From Pseudoxanthomonas mexicana (GTDB lineage: Bacteria > Pseudomonadota > Gammaproteobacteria > Xanthomonadales > Xanthomonadaceae), in NCBI RefSeq assembly GCF_001556105.1, contig NZ_LSIF01000064.1, forward strand, positions 1 through 64,000: DNA of 64,000 bases, written 5' to 3'. Shown in pieces: positions 21,531-31,468 of this stretch. Made by a program: the position numbers and the translations under genes. How positions within the stretch are numbered: position 1 is the first letter of the stretch; each line of letters begins with the position of its first letter. The notes beneath the pieces were generated by a model. It was not told the DNA's origin, did not search any database, and worked only from the letters and a program-made list of their open reading frames with translations.

Positions 21531-23375
21531 CTATTCCTCTTCTTCCTCGCCGATGATTTCGGCGGCTTCCTCGTTCAGCGCCTTCGCCTCCCGCTTGGGC
21601 TTGGTGAACGGCGTCGGCGTGGGTTTGGCAGGCTTGTTGTTGCCGTACAGCGCGGGAATGCCGGATCTGAGGTCTCCTCCGCCGGCGATCTCGAGCTCGA
21701 AGCGCTCGGCATCACGCCGGCGGATCTCCAGCGCGATCGCATCCGCGTCCTCGGGCGACGTGCCGACGCTCATCAGCGCAGCCTTGCCGAACTCCACCGC
21801 CGACTCGAAGGTCTCGCGGATCTGGAAGTCGACGCCCGCCGCGATCAGCGCGAGCGAGTGCTCGCGGTCGAACGAACGCGCCAGCACCTGCGCCTGCGGG
21901 AACTCGTGCCTGACCAGTTCGACGATGCGGCTGGCGGCTTCCTTGTTGTCGATGCAGATGGCGATGGATTGCGCGGTCTGCGCACCGCAGGCCCGCAGTA
22001 CGTCCAGCCGCGTGCCGTCGCCATAGTAGATCTTGAAGCCGAACTCCTCGGCGCTGCGGATCATCTCGATGTCGGTATCGATGATGGTGACGTCCACGTC
22101 GCGTGCCAGCAGCGACTGGCTCATCACCTGGCCGAAGCGGCCGAAACCGATGATCAGCACGCTGCCGCTGAGGCCCTTGGCCTCCTCGATGCCCTCCATC
22201 GACGGCTTTTCGGGATGGGTGAAGCGTCGCAGCAGCAGAACGAACAGCGGCGTCAGCGCCATCGACAGCACGACGATGGCGGTGAGATTCGCATTGACCG
22301 TCGCATCGATGATGCCCGCAGACGCAGCAGCGGCGAACAGCACGAAGGCGAACTCGCCGCCCTGCGCCATCAGCACGGCGCGATCGAGCGATTCGGCATG
22401 CGAACTGCGGGTCACGCGCGCCACGATGTAGATGCAGAGGGCCTTGACCGCCATCATCGCCAGCACCGCGCTGACGATCAGCGGCCAGTTGGTGGCCACC
22501 ACGGCCAGGTCCAGCGCCATGCCGACGCCGAGGAAGAACAGGCCCAGCAGGATGCCGCGGAACGGCTCGATGTCGGCTTCGATCTGGTGGCGGAAGGTCG
22601 ATTCGGACAGCAGTACGCCGGCCAGGAACGCGCCCATCGCCATCGAGAGGCCGCCCAGTTGCATCAGCAGCGCTGCACCCAGCACGACCAGCAGCGCGGC
22701 TGCGGTCATCACTTCGCGCGCCTTGGCGGCGGCGAGGATGCGGAAGAACGGATTCAACAGCCAGATGCCGGCCGCGATCAGGCCACCCAACGAGGCTGCG
22801 GCAATACCGATCGAAACCCAGCGTGAGCCTTCCTCCGGCTGCACCACCTGTGGCGACATGAAGGCGACCAGCACCAGCAGCGGGACGATCAGCAAGTCCT
22901 CGAACAGCAGGATCGACACGACTCTCTGCCCGTTCGGCAGCGCGACGTCGCCGCGCTCGGCGAGCAGCTGCATCACCACCGCCGTGGAGGTCAGCACGAA
23001 GCCCATGCCGCCGATGAACGACACCGGCAGCGAATAGCCGAACAACAGGCCGACACCGGTCAGCAACAACGTGCAGACCGCGATCTGCAGCGCACCCAGC
23101 CCGAAGATCTGCTTGCGCAGGCTCCACAGGTGGCTGGGCCGCATCTCCAGGCCGATGACGAACAGGAACATCACCACGCCGAGTTCGGCGACGTGCAGGA
23201 TCGACTGGGGATCGTTGAACCACTTCAGTCCGAACGGTCCGATCGCCAGGCCCGCGGCCAGGTAGCCCAGCACCGACCCCAGGCCCAGGCGCCGGAAGAT
23301 CGGCACCGCCACCACCGCTGCGCCCAACAGGGCGACGACACTGACCAGTTGGCTGGCACCCGATTCTGCACTCAT
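21531..23375 (-). CDS. kefB: CPA2-family cation:proton antiporter, KefB/KefC type
   Basis: The 614-residue protein has about twelve membrane helices (residues 8-385, including VLGYLAAGLAIGPFGL, FLFVIGLEMRP, LTSTAVVMQLL) and a cytoplasmic RCK_N Rossmann domain starting VLIIGFGRFGQVMSQSLLARD near residue 415. A TrkA-C domain is not clear; the tail is instead lysine/proline-rich and ends in EEEEE. KefB-type antiporters exchange K+ for H+, often under glutathione control. The exact ion and a need for KefG/F partners are not shown; none is nearby. Confidence 0.9.
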   Translation of the reverse strand: MSAESGASQLVSVVALLGAAVVAVPIFRRLGLGSVLGYLAAGLAIGPFGLKWFNDPQSILHVAELGVVMFLFVIGLEMRPSHLWSLRKQIFGLGALQIAVCTLLLTGVGLLFGYSLPVSFIGGMGFVLTSTAVVMQLLAERGDVALPNGQRVVSILLFEDLLIVPLLVLVAFMSPQVVQPEEGSRWVSIGIAAASLGGLIAAGIWLLNPFFRILAAAKAREVMTAAALLVVLGAALLMQLGGLSMAMGAFLAGVLLSESTFRHQIEADIEPFRGILLGLFFLGVGMALDLAVVATNWPLIVSAVLAMMAVKALCIYIVARVTRSSHAESLDRAVLMAQGGEFAFVLFAAAASAGIIDATVNANLTAIVVLSMALTPLFVLLLRRFTHPEKPSMEGIEEAKGLSGSVLIIGFGRFGQVMSQSLLARDVDVTIIDTDIEMIRSAEEFGFKIYYGDGTRLDVLRACGAQTAQSIAICIDNKEAASRIVELVRHEFPQAQVLARSFDREHSLALIAAGVDFQIRETFESAVEFGKAALMSVGTSPEDADAIALEIRRRDAERFELEIAGGGDLRSGIPALYGNNKPAKPTPTPFTKPKREAKALNEEAAEIIGEEEEE

Positions 23376-23433
23376 GCGGCGAGTCTACCGGATGGTGTGC
23401 GCATTACGGTCCCCATCCGGGCATGCGCGTGCT

Positions 23434-23682
23434 TCAGTGCGCCGCCTTCCGCGCCAACCACCACGCCATCGCGACCGGCATGAAGTAGATCACCGCTTGG
23501 ATCGGCAGTTCTTCCTGCAGCGAATACCCATGCGACATGCCGGTCCGCAGGTTCCACAGCACGACCGCAAGCCAGCCCGCGCTAAAGACCACGGCGGCGA
23601 CGCGGCGCTTGCCAGGCCGGGCAAGCCACATCGCGATCCCCACCAGCAGCAAGCCGACGACGATGAAGATCAGGGTACGCAT
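23434..23682 (-). CDS. Small three-helix membrane protein, unknown function
   Basis: The 82-residue protein consists of three hydrophobic helices (LIFIVVGLLLVGIAMWLA, RVAAVVFSAGWLAVVLWNL and AVIYFMPVAMAWWLARK) with short basic loops. I do not recognise the family. It lies between the kefB and SDR genes on the same strand with about 60 and 100 bases of spacing, so linkage to either is uncertain. Confidence 0.7.
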   Translation of the reverse strand: MRTLIFIVVGLLLVGIAMWLARPGKRRVAAVVFSAGWLAVVLWNLRTGMSHGYSLQEELPIQAVIYFMPVAMAWWLARKAAH

Positions 23683-23786
23683 GATGGTCTTCCCATGTGC
23701 TAGTCATCCGGTGCGTGCACGTTATCGCAAGGACGTGCCATGCGACACGGGAATGGGCGGACGCGATGCCGCGCCGCCCTCAAGGC

Positions 23787-24560
23787 TTACTTGGTGGTGT
23801 AGCCGCCGTTGATCAGGATGGTCTGCCCGGTGATCCACCAGCCATCACTGACCAAGTGGCGGATGAAGGGCACCACGTCCTCGATGTCGGTCAGGCCGGT
23901 CCTGCTGTGCGGCGACAGCGCGGCGGCCGTTTTGTGGTAGGCGACGGCGTCCGCGCCTTCGGCCGGGTAGAAGAACGGCGTGTCCATCGGGCCCGGGCCG
24001 ATGGCCGTCACCGAGATGCCACGTGCGCCGAACTCCTTGGCCGCCGCGCGGGTGAAGTGCTCGACCGGTGCCTTGGTGCCCGCGTACGACGCATAGAACG
24101 GCGTGAACGCGCCCAGCAGCGAGGTGACCAGCGTAACGACCTTGCCGTTGTCGTTGACGTGCCTGCCCGCCTCCTTCAGGAAGAAGAACGCCGTCTTGGC
24201 GTTCACGGCCGACATCTCGTCGTATTCGGCCTCCGAGATCTCCGCGATCGGCTTCTTCAGCACCTTGCCGACGGTATTGATGGCGATGTCGGGACGACCG
24301 ACGGCGGCAACGGTGTCGGCGAACAGTCGTTCCACGGCAGCGGCGCTGGTCAGGTCGCCTTGCAGGGCGACGGCCTTCGCACCGGCGGCCTGGATGGCGG
24401 CGACGGTCGCATCGGCGTCAGCCTTGCTCGCCGTGCTGTTGTAATGGATGGCGACGGCGCTGGCGCCCTGCCCAGCCAAGTCACGGGCGATCAAGCCGCC
24501 CAGGTTCTTGGCGCCGCCGGCGATCAACGCCACTTTGCCGCGGATGGAATGGTCGGTCAT
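23787..24560 (-). CDS. Short-chain dehydrogenase/reductase
   Basis: The 257-residue SDR has the cofactor loop LIAGGAKNLGGLIARDL in place of the usual TGxxxGxG, catalytic serine in LVTSLLGAF and YAGTK (YxxxK), and the C-terminal ITGQTILINGGYTTK typical of classical SDRs. The cofactor loop lacks the first TG, a variation seen in SDRs annotated as oxidoreductases of unknown substrate. It is divergent from an AraC-family regulator 114 bases away that probably controls it. Confidence 0.9.
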   Translation of the reverse strand: MTDHSIRGKVALIAGGAKNLGGLIARDLAGQGASAVAIHYNSTASKADADATVAAIQAAGAKAVALQGDLTSAAAVERLFADTVAAVGRPDIAINTVGKVLKKPIAEISEAEYDEMSAVNAKTAFFFLKEAGRHVNDNGKVVTLVTSLLGAFTPFYASYAGTKAPVEHFTRAAAKEFGARGISVTAIGPGPMDTPFFYPAEGADAVAYHKTAAALSPHSRTGLTDIEDVVPFIRHLVSDGWWITGQTILINGGYTTK

Positions 24561-24674
24561 GGGAAAGCTCCTACAGTGACAGGACGGGGGACGCTCCGGG
24601 GGCGAGGTCTTCGTGTAGGCAGCCCGGCGGAACGGCCCTAAGATGCGTGCGAAGCAGTCCGCCCGGCTTTCACG

Positions 24675-25613
24675 ATGTCCGATCCGCTATCAAATTCTCC
24701 GGCGCACGATGGGTGGGCGTCCTCGCATGACGGGGACGATGCGTTGATGGCAGGAACACCGGCTTACACCGTGCTGGCACAGGCGCAATGGCCGGGCGTG
24801 GACTTGCTGGTCTGCCGGGAAGACATCCGCCAGCGCACGCTGTGGTCGATCGAACAGCCACGGCACACCGTCATCGTCCATCTCGGCGGCACCATGCGCG
24901 AACTCGACACCGAGATCGACGGTGCCGGATCGACGCACGCCCCACCGTCGCCCGGCGACATCTGGCTCGTCCCGGCAGAACGGCGCTACGCCAGCCAGGC
25001 GCGTGGACAGGTCATCACTTATGCCGAGCTGCGTCTGTCGCCGCTTGCGGACGTGGACCTCGGCAACGAGTCGCGCATGCCGCTCGACGAGTTGATGCCC
25101 AGGCTCGGGCACCGGGACGAGTTCCTTCACTACAGCGTGGCGCGACTGGGTCGGCTCAGCCAGAACGCCGATGACCTGTCACTGATGATGGCCGAACGGC
25201 TGCAGTTGCTGCTGCGGCAGCACCTGTACGACGGCTACCGGCTTCCGGTGGCGCCAAGACCGGAAGCCGGCTCGCTCTCGCCACAGGCGGCACGCCGGCT
25301 ATGCGACCACATCGAGGATTGCCTGGACCAGCGCATCACGCTGGCCGATCTGGCCGCGCTGGCGGGCATGAACGTGCACCAGCTGTTGATCGCCTTCCGG
25401 CGCAACTTCGGGACCACGCCCGCGCAGTACATCCTGGCGCAACGGCTGCGTCGTGCACGCTGGCATCTGCTCAATGGCAATGCCGACATCGCGGACATCG
25501 CCTTCGACTGCGGCTTCGCCAGCCACAGCCACCTCAGTGCCGCGTTCAAGCGCGACACCGGCATCACGCCACGGCAGTTCCGCGATGGGCTGCGCATGCG
25601 CGCCGACTACTGA
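24675..25613 (+). CDS. AraC-family transcriptional regulator
   Basis: The 312-residue protein has an N-terminal cupin-like sensor half (IEQPRHTVIVHLGGTMREL, GDIWLVPAERRYASQ) and a C-terminal double helix-turn-helix from about residue 205 (ITLADLAALAGMNVHQLLIAF, then IADIAFDCGFASHSHLSAAFK and TGITPRQFRDGL), which is the full AraC signature. The divergent SDR gene is the likely target. The small-molecule signal cannot be told from the sequence. Confidence 0.92.
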   Translation: MSDPLSNSPAHDGWASSHDGDDALMAGTPAYTVLAQAQWPGVDLLVCREDIRQRTLWSIEQPRHTVIVHLGGTMRELDTEIDGAGSTHAPPSPGDIWLVPAERRYASQARGQVITYAELRLSPLADVDLGNESRMPLDELMPRLGHRDEFLHYSVARLGRLSQNADDLSLMMAERLQLLLRQHLYDGYRLPVAPRPEAGSLSPQAARRLCDHIEDCLDQRITLADLAALAGMNVHQLLIAFRRNFGTTPAQYILAQRLRRARWHLLNGNADIADIAFDCGFASHSHLSAAFKRDTGITPRQFRDGLRMRADY

Positions 25614-26750
25614 TCAGGTCACGCGACAGAAGGCGGCGTAGTCGATGTAGCCAGGAAATGGCCGACCGGCGGCGCACACAGGGCAATCAGGGTCGTGGCG
25701 CAGGCGGGTTTCGCGGAAGCGCATCGCCAGGGCATCGAAGTGCAGCAGGCGACCCGCGAGCGTTTCACCGGCACCCAGCAGCAGCTTGATGACTTCCGTG
25801 GCCTGCAACAGGCCGATCACCCCGGGCAACACGCCCAGTACACCGGCCTCGGCGCAGTTCGGCGCGAACTCCGGTGGTGGCGGTTCCGGGAACAGGCAGC
25901 GGTAGCAGGGCTGCTCGCCCCGATGCCGGCCGGCATCGAACACACTCACCTGCCCTTCGAATCGCTGCACCGCGCCGTACACCAGCGGCTTGCCCAGCTT
26001 CACGCAGGCATCGTTGAGCAGGTAGCGGGCCGGAAAATTGTCCGCGCCATCCAGCACCACATCGACGCCCTCGAGCAGACGTTCGACGTTGTCCGCTGTG
26101 ACGCGCTCGGCGACCGCGTCCACCTGCGTGCGCGGATTGAGCGCCGCCAGCGTCGCCTGTGCCGAGGCGACCTTCGGCGTGCCGATGCGGGCTTCGGTAT
26201 GCAGGATCTGGCGCTGCAGGTTGCTGCGGTCGACCACGTCATCATCCGCGATGCGCAACTGCCCTACCCCGGCGGCCGCCAGGTAGAACGCAGCGGGCGA
26301 ACCCAGCCCGCCCGCACCGATCATCAGCACCTTGGCTTGCTGCAGTCGTTGCTGGCCCGCGACGCCCACTTCGGGCAGCAGCAGGTGGCGCGAATAGCGT
26401 TCGTTGAAGTCACGTGCATCCGCCGACATGGCGGGCACGACGACCGCGCGCTGCTCGTCGATCCAGCGCGAGGTGCCGCCGGCGACGGACGCCAGGCGGG
26501 AGTAGCCGGCGGCCGCCAGCACGCGCGCGGCGTCCATCGAGCGGCCGCCCTTCTGGCAGATCAGGACGATGCTGGCGTCGCGGTCGGGCAGATGCGTGGC
26601 GTGATCGCGTTCCAGCGTGCCCTTGGCGATGCCGCGCGCGCCTTCCGCCTGCCCGCTGGCGCGTTCGTGGTCCTCGCGCACGTCGATGAACACACTGCCT
26701 TGCGCGAGCAGCGCGGCGACGTCACGGGGTTCGATTTCGCGGATGGCCAT
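25614..26750 (-). CDS. moeB: MoeB/ThiF-type adenylyltransferase with N-terminal rhodanese domain
   Basis: Residues 1-100 are a rhodanese domain with active cysteine in LICQKGGRS. Residues about 125-370 are an E1-like domain with GAGGLGSPAAFYLAAAGVGQ for ATP, IADDDVVDRSNLQRQI, a zinc pair CYRC and CPVC, and the conserved C of CAEAGVLG. MoeB adenylates the MoaD C-terminus in molybdopterin synthesis. Rhodanese is usually C-terminal in MOCS3-like fusions, so the order is unusual. The ATG at 26750 gives 378 residues. moeA lies just upstream on the same strand. Confidence 0.9.
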   Translation of the reverse strand: MAIREIEPRDVAALLAQGSVFIDVREDHERASGQAEGARGIAKGTLERDHATHLPDRDASIVLICQKGGRSMDAARVLAAAGYSRLASVAGGTSRWIDEQRAVVVPAMSADARDFNERYSRHLLLPEVGVAGQQRLQQAKVLMIGAGGLGSPAAFYLAAAGVGQLRIADDDVVDRSNLQRQILHTEARIGTPKVASAQATLAALNPRTQVDAVAERVTADNVERLLEGVDVVLDGADNFPARYLLNDACVKLGKPLVYGAVQRFEGQVSVFDAGRHRGEQPCYRCLFPEPPPPEFAPNCAEAGVLGVLPGVIGLLQATEVIKLLLGAGETLAGRLLHFDALAMRFRETRLRHDPDCPVCAAGRPFPGYIDYAAFCRVT

Positions 26751-26786
26751 GCGGCGATTATCGCGCAAGTCGTGGCGCGGCCCGGC

Positions 26787-28010
26787 TCAGCAGCCGATCA
26801 CGTCGACGACTTCACCGGCGCGATAGTCGTGCGCCCCCTCTGGCAGCACGATCAACGCATTGCTGTCCGCCGCCGCACGCAGCTGGTGCGATGCGTCGGC
26901 GGCATTCGGCGTGACCTGTAGCCGGCCGTCGGGTGCACTGGACAGCTGACCCCGCAGGAACTCCAGACGCTCGTGCGTTTTCCGCCACGGCGCGGCGAGG
27001 ACCGCCTTCCAGTGCGGCCGCGGTTCGCGGCGGCGCTGCATGCCATCCAGCACGCCACGGCCAAGGGTCAGGAAGGTCGCCAGCACGGATACCGGATTGC
27101 CGGGCAGCCCCAGGAACAGGGCGCGGTCCATCTCGCCGAACAGCACCGGCATGCCCGGCTTCATCCGCACCTTCCAGAAGTGGATGCGGCCATGCGTCGC
27201 CAGCAGGCCGGGAAGATGGTCCTTCTCGCCGGCCGACACGCCACCGCAGGTAATGACCACGTCGAATGCCGCCGCCGCGTCGGTCAGCATGGTCTCCATC
27301 CGCTCCGGATCGTCGGGCAGCGTCGGCCATGCCGTGGGCTCCAGGCCTTCCGCGCGCAGCAGCGCCATCAGCAGGTCCCGGTTGCTGTTGTAGATCTGGC
27401 CGGGCGCCAGCGGCAGCCCCGGCTCCACCAGTTCGTCACCGGTGGTGAAGACGGCAACGGTCGGTCGCTGCGTGACCGCCAGCGACGCCACGCCCAGCGC
27501 AGCGGCGAGCGATACGCGCGCCGGTGTCAGCAGGTAGCCTTCCTCCAGCACGCGAACGCCGGCGGACACGTCTTCGCCACGGCGGCGGACATCCGCACCG
27601 GGTGCGATGCCCGACGGCACGCGGACGCTGCCGCTGCCGCCCTCCTCGACGCAGTCCTCCTTGATGGCGACCGTGTCCGTCCCACGCGGCAGCGGTGCGC
27701 CGGTGGTGATACGGACGCACTCTCCCGCACCGACGTCCAAGTTCTGCAAGCGACCTGCGAACTGCTCTCCTGCCAGCCTCAGCACGGTCGGGCCATCCTT
27801 CGAGAGACTGGCATGCGCGAACGCGAAGCCATCCATGCGGCTGTTGTCGAACGGTGGCAGCGCGACCGGCGAGACGATGTCCTCGGCCAGCACGCGGCCG
27901 CCCGCACGTGTCACCGGCACGCGCTCGGCCTTCAACATCCGGTTGGCGGCGACGTCGCGGATGATCTCCGCGGCGGCGGCGAAATCGATGCGGGTCGGGT
28001 AACCCGTCAC
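26787..28010 (-). CDS. moeA: Molybdopterin molybdotransferase
   Basis: MoeA inserts molybdate into adenylated molybdopterin. Signature regions are [16 protein letters not shown] near residue 50, [43 protein letters not shown] and [17 protein letters not shown], followed by the small C-terminal domain. The start is a GTG at 28010 that overlaps the der stop (GTGA), giving 407 residues; the much longer open frame upstream is antisense-like noise over der. Coupling to der and proximity to moeB suggest one transcript. Confidence 0.93.
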   Translation of the reverse strand: MTGYPTRIDFAAAAEIIRDVAANRMLKAERVPVTRAGGRVLAEDIVSPVALPPFDNSRMDGFAFAHASLSKDGPTVLRLAGEQFAGRLQNLDVGAGECVRITTGAPLPRGTDTVAIKEDCVEEGGSGSVRVPSGIAPGADVRRRGEDVSAGVRVLEEGYLLTPARVSLAAALGVASLAVTQRPTVAVFTTGDELVEPGLPLAPGQIYNSNRDLLMALLRAEGLEPTAWPTLPDDPERMETMLTDAAAAFDVVITCGGVSAGEKDHLPGLLATHGRIHFWKVRMKPGMPVLFGEMDRALFLGLPGNPVSVLATFLTLGRGVLDGMQRRREPRPHWKAVLAAPWRKTHERLEFLRGQLSSAPDGRLQVTPNAADASHQLRAAADSNALIVLPEGAHDYRAGEVVDVIGC

Positions 28011-29407
28011 TTGCCGCGCTTGACGTGCCGGATCAGGCGGCGCTTCTTGGCGATCTGCTTCTCGGTCAGCACGTTCTTCTTGCCCTCGTAGGGATTGGCG
28101 CCCTCGCGGAAGATGAAGCGCACCGGCGTGCCGACCAGCTTGAAGCGCTTGCGGAAGAAGTTTTCCAGGTAGCGCTTGTACGACTCCGGCAGCACCTTCA
28201 GGCGCGTGCCGTGGACGATGAAGGTCGGCGGATTGGCACCGCCCGGATGCACGTAGCGCAGCTTGGAGACATGCCCGCGGATGCTCGGCGGCGGATTGGT
28301 CTCGTAGGCGATCTCGAGCGCCTTGTTGACCTCGCTGGTACCGAACTCCTTGGTCGCCGACGCATGCGCGCGGTGGATCGCCTTGAACAGTTCGCGCAGG
28401 CCCGAGCCATGCAAGGCGGAGATGCGCACCACTTCGGCCCATTCGACGAAGCCCAGTTTGCGGGCCAGCAAGGCTTCGGCCTGCTCACGCTGGTAGGCGG
28501 TCAGTCCATCCCACTTGTTGATCCCCACCACCAGCGCACGGCCGGCATCCAGCACAGCGCCGAGCACGCTGGCGTCCTGGTCGGTGACGCCCTCGGTCGC
28601 GTCCAGCAGCAGCACCGCCACCTGGCATTGCTCGATGGCCTGCAGCGTCTTGACCACGCTGAACTTCTCGACCGCCTCCTCCACCTTGCCCTTGCGGCGC
28701 AGGCCGGCGGTGTCGATCAAACGGTACTGGCGACCGTCGCGCTCCATGTCCACGGCGATGGAATCGCGCGTGGTACCGGGCACCTCGGACGCGATCATGC
28801 GCTCTTCGCCCAGCAGGCGGTTCACCAGCGTGGACTTGCCCACGTTCGGGCGCCCGACGAAAGCCACGCGCATGCGGTTCGGATCGTTGTCCAGACCGGC
28901 TGTCCCACCTTCTTCAGGCAGGCGCTGATGCACTTCTTCCAGCAGGTCATCAATGCCCTGACGGTGCGAGGCCGAGATGGTGATGACGTCGGCGAAGCCA
29001 TAGCGCGCGAAATCCGCGATCGCGGTGGTCTCGTTGATGCCGTCGATCTTGTTGACGACCAGCAACGTGGGGCGTGACGTCTTGCGGAGCCAGGCCAGAA
29101 TGTCGTCGTCCAGCGCGGAGGCGCCTTCGCGGCCATCGACGATGAACAGCACCAGGTCCGCTTCTTCGGCGGCGGCACGCGCCTGGCGCGCCGTGGCGCC
29201 GGCCAGACCTTCTTCTTCGCCGGCGATGCCGCCCGTGTCGACCACGAGGAACGGGGCTTCTTCGTCGAGACGACAGACACCGTAGTTGCGGTCACGGGTC
29301 ACGCCGGGTTGGTCGTGCACGAGGGCATCACGACTGCGGGTCAGCGCATTGAACAGGGTGGATTTGCCGACGTTGGGACGGCCCACCAGGGCGACGAGGG
29401 GCAGCAT
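28007..29407 (-). CDS. der: Ribosome biogenesis GTPase Der
   Basis: Der assists 50S subunit maturation. Two tandem GTPase domains are visible, each with a P-loop GRPNVGKST (residues about 9 and 183), with DTGG or DTAG G3 motifs and NKID/NKWD G4 motifs, followed by a KH-like C-terminal domain ending in basic [13 protein letters not shown]. The 466-residue length is normal. It lies downstream of bamB, the usual gammaproteobacterial order, but a terminator separates them. Confidence 0.97.
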   Translation of the reverse strand: MLPLVALVGRPNVGKSTLFNALTRSRDALVHDQPGVTRDRNYGVCRLDEEAPFLVVDTGGIAGEEEGLAGATARQARAAAEEADLVLFIVDGREGASALDDDILAWLRKTSRPTLLVVNKIDGINETTAIADFARYGFADVITISASHRQGIDDLLEEVHQRLPEEGGTAGLDNDPNRMRVAFVGRPNVGKSTLVNRLLGEERMIASEVPGTTRDSIAVDMERDGRQYRLIDTAGLRRKGKVEEAVEKFSVVKTLQAIEQCQVAVLLLDATEGVTDQDASVLGAVLDAGRALVVGINKWDGLTAYQREQAEALLARKLGFVEWAEVVRISALHGSGLRELFKAIHRAHASATKEFGTSEVNKALEIAYETNPPPSIRGHVSKLRYVHPGGANPPTFIVHGTRLKVLPESYKRYLENFFRKRFKLVGTPVRFIFREGANPYEGKKNVLTEKQIAKKRRLIRHVKRGK

Positions 29408-29521
29408 GCAGGAAGCAACCGTGAAGAGGAGGGTCGCCGGAGGGTCGCCGTCGCGCGTGCGGCACGACTGCTCCGGTCGGTCAAGGGGCCGCCATGGTAT
29501 CGGAATACGCCCTGATCCGCG

Positions 29522-29543
29522 AAAAAGGGCCGCATTGCGGCCC
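29522..29543 (-). terminator. Rho-independent terminator after bamB
   Basis: On the minus strand GGGCCGC and GCGGCCC enclose a short loop and are followed by TTTTTC. A second GC-rich hairpin (GGAGCGG with CCGCTCC) lies between it and the bamB stop. Confidence 0.75.
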
Positions 29544-29587
29544 TCTTGGGTAACACGGCAAGGAGCGGCTGGGCCGCTCCTGTCGGC

Positions 29588-30775
29588 TTACTTGAAACCG
29601 AACGCGGTCAGTCCGCCTTCCCCGTCCTGGACCAGCAGGACGCCCTCGGCCACGACGGGCTTGCCACGGATGGCCTTGCCGCCGACGCGCGCGCGCGCTG
29701 CCACCTCGCCATTGTTCGTCTTCAGCCAGTGCACGTAGCCGTCGTAGTCGCCGACCACGGCGTAGTCGCCATGGATCGTCGGTGCAGACAACGAGCGACG
29801 AGCGAGCGTGGTGTTCGACCAGAGTGCGCTGCCGCTGTACTTGTCCAGACCCCAGACCGTACCGGCCGGGTCGGCCACGATGACGGCACTGCTGGTCACG
29901 CCCAGACCGCCAGCGCCACCGTTGTCGCGTGTCCAGAGCGGGCGACCGGACGGCCCTTCGAGGGCGACCGTCTCCTTCTTGAAGCTCGTGACATACAACG
30001 TGGTGCCTTCCAGTACCGGAGCACCGTCTACGTCCGCCATGCGCTCCAGCTCGCTGCGGCCCTCGGGCATGCCGACCGTCTGCGTCCACATGGGGCGACC
30101 GTCGTTGGCTGCCAGCGCGGTGACCGTGCCGTCATCGCTGCCCGCGAATACGACACCCGGCCCGAATACCACGGGTGCATTGCCACGCACGGTCAGGCTG
30201 GGAAGTTCGTTGTTCCAGAACCAGCGGCGTTCGCCACTGTCGGACGACAACGCGGTAACGCGTCCATCGTTGGTACGGACATACACCATGCCCTGGCCGA
30301 TGGCAGGCGCCGCGATGACTTCGTTCGGCACCTCGGCCTTCCACTTCTCCGTGCCCGTGGCCGCGTCCAGTGCGATCACGTGGCCGTCGAGCGTACCGAT
30401 GACGACCAGACCCTGCCCAGCGCCCGGGCCACCCGACAGGCGCAGGTCAGACTTGTATTGCCACGCCTGCTTGCCCGTCTGCAGGTCGAAGGCGCGCACG
30501 CCGCCCTCGACTGCAGCGGCGTAAACCCGCCCATCCTCGACGACCGGTACCTGCTGCAGGCCGAGGCGCTTTTCGCCCTTGCCAACGTTGGCACTCCACA
30601 GCTTCGAGACCGATGCCGTCGGCGTGATGTCGACGAGCTCGGCGGGGTCAACCGGCTTCTCGCCCTCCTTGCCCTTGCCCGCGAACCAGCCCTTGACGGT
30701 GCTGCAGCCGCCCAATGCGGCGATGATCGCGGCAGCCGCCATCAGGCGAACCATGGGGGTCATGCCGCGGCTCAT
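29588..30775 (-). CDS. bamB: Outer membrane protein assembly factor BamB (lipoprotein)
   Basis: BamB helps the BAM complex insert beta-barrel proteins. An N-terminal signal ends in the lipobox LGGC (cysteine about residue 24). The rest is an eight-bladed PQQ-like propeller with repeated strands such as GKQAWQYK, GTEKWKAEV, GERRWFWN and GSALWSNT. At 395 residues it has the usual length. Its ATG overlaps the yfgM stop by ATGA. Confidence 0.95.
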   Translation of the reverse strand: MSRGMTPMVRLMAAAAIIAALGGCSTVKGWFAGKGKEGEKPVDPAELVDITPTASVSKLWSANVGKGEKRLGLQQVPVVEDGRVYAAAVEGGVRAFDLQTGKQAWQYKSDLRLSGGPGAGQGLVVIGTLDGHVIALDAATGTEKWKAEVPNEVIAAPAIGQGMVYVRTNDGRVTALSSDSGERRWFWNNELPSLTVRGNAPVVFGPGVVFAGSDDGTVTALAANDGRPMWTQTVGMPEGRSELERMADVDGAPVLEGTTLYVTSFKKETVALEGPSGRPLWTRDNGGAGGLGVTSSAVIVADPAGTVWGLDKYSGSALWSNTTLARRSLSAPTIHGDYAVVGDYDGYVHWLKTNNGEVAARARVGGKAIRGKPVVAEGVLLVQDGEGGLTAFGFK

Positions 30776-31407
30776 GCTATCTCTCCCGGCTTTGGCGGCG
30801 TGCCGCCTGCGTCAATCAGCTTCAGTTCCACCAGTCGACGCTGTGGAGATACCGCATCCAGCGTGGTCAGCGCACGGGTGTACGCCTCCTGCGCTTCCTT
30901 GGTCTTGCCCGTCGCGAGCAAGGCATCGCCCCGCGCTTCAAGGCTGGAGGCGTCATCCGCCTTGTCCAGCACCTTCAGGGCCTCATCGTGCTTGCCCGCA
31001 TCGATCAGCAGGCGCGCCAACCGCAGGTTTACCAACGGCCGAAGTGCGTCGTCAGGGGTCAGGCTGCGCAACGTGGCAATGGCAGCGTCCGCCTGCCCCG
31101 ACTGTACCTGTGCCTTGGCCAGTTGCAGGCCGGCGACATCGGCATAGAGCTCGTCCTCCTTCACCAGCGCATCGACGGCACCTTGGGTTTGCTTCAAATC
31201 GCCCTTGGTGAGTCCATCGATAGCGGTTTGGTAGCTCTGGTAGGCCTGCTCCTTCTTGCCGGCCTGGTCCTTCTGCCACCACTGCCAGCCAAAGATCACA
31301 CCCAACCCCAGGACGACGCCGCCCAGCAAGCCGGCACCATTACTTCTCAGCCAGCTGCGGACACGTTCGCTTTGTTCGTGCTCGTCGAGCAGATCATCAA
31401 TCGCCAT
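30772..31407 (-). CDS. yfgM: YfgM-like TPR protein, SecYEG/BamB-associated
   Basis: The 211-residue protein has a cytoplasmic start (DEHEQSERVRSWLRSNG), one membrane helix (LLGGVVLGLGVIFGWQWWQ, about residues 27-45) and a periplasmic domain of TPR-like helices. This is the YfgM layout; the protein associates with the SecYEG translocon and periplasmic chaperones. It is coupled to bamB by ATGA and follows rodZ by about 60 bases that hold two small GC hairpins. Confidence 0.92.
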   Translation of the reverse strand: MAIDDLLDEHEQSERVRSWLRSNGAGLLGGVVLGLGVIFGWQWWQKDQAGKKEQAYQSYQTAIDGLTKGDLKQTQGAVDALVKEDELYADVAGLQLAKAQVQSGQADAAIATLRSLTPDDALRPLVNLRLARLLIDAGKHDEALKVLDKADDASSLEARGDALLATGKTKEAQEAYTRALTTLDAVSPQRRLVELKLIDAGGTPPKPGEIA

Positions 31408-31468
31408 GCGCTCTCTTGCCCCGTCTCAGGCGGGGTCTCGGTCTAGGTTGAACAGACCCGCACGCGGG

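Noticed and set aside
28011..28442. N-terminal extension of moeA into der
   Set aside because: The extension is an out-of-frame reading of der; GTG 28010 with GTGA overlap gives the normal MoeA length.
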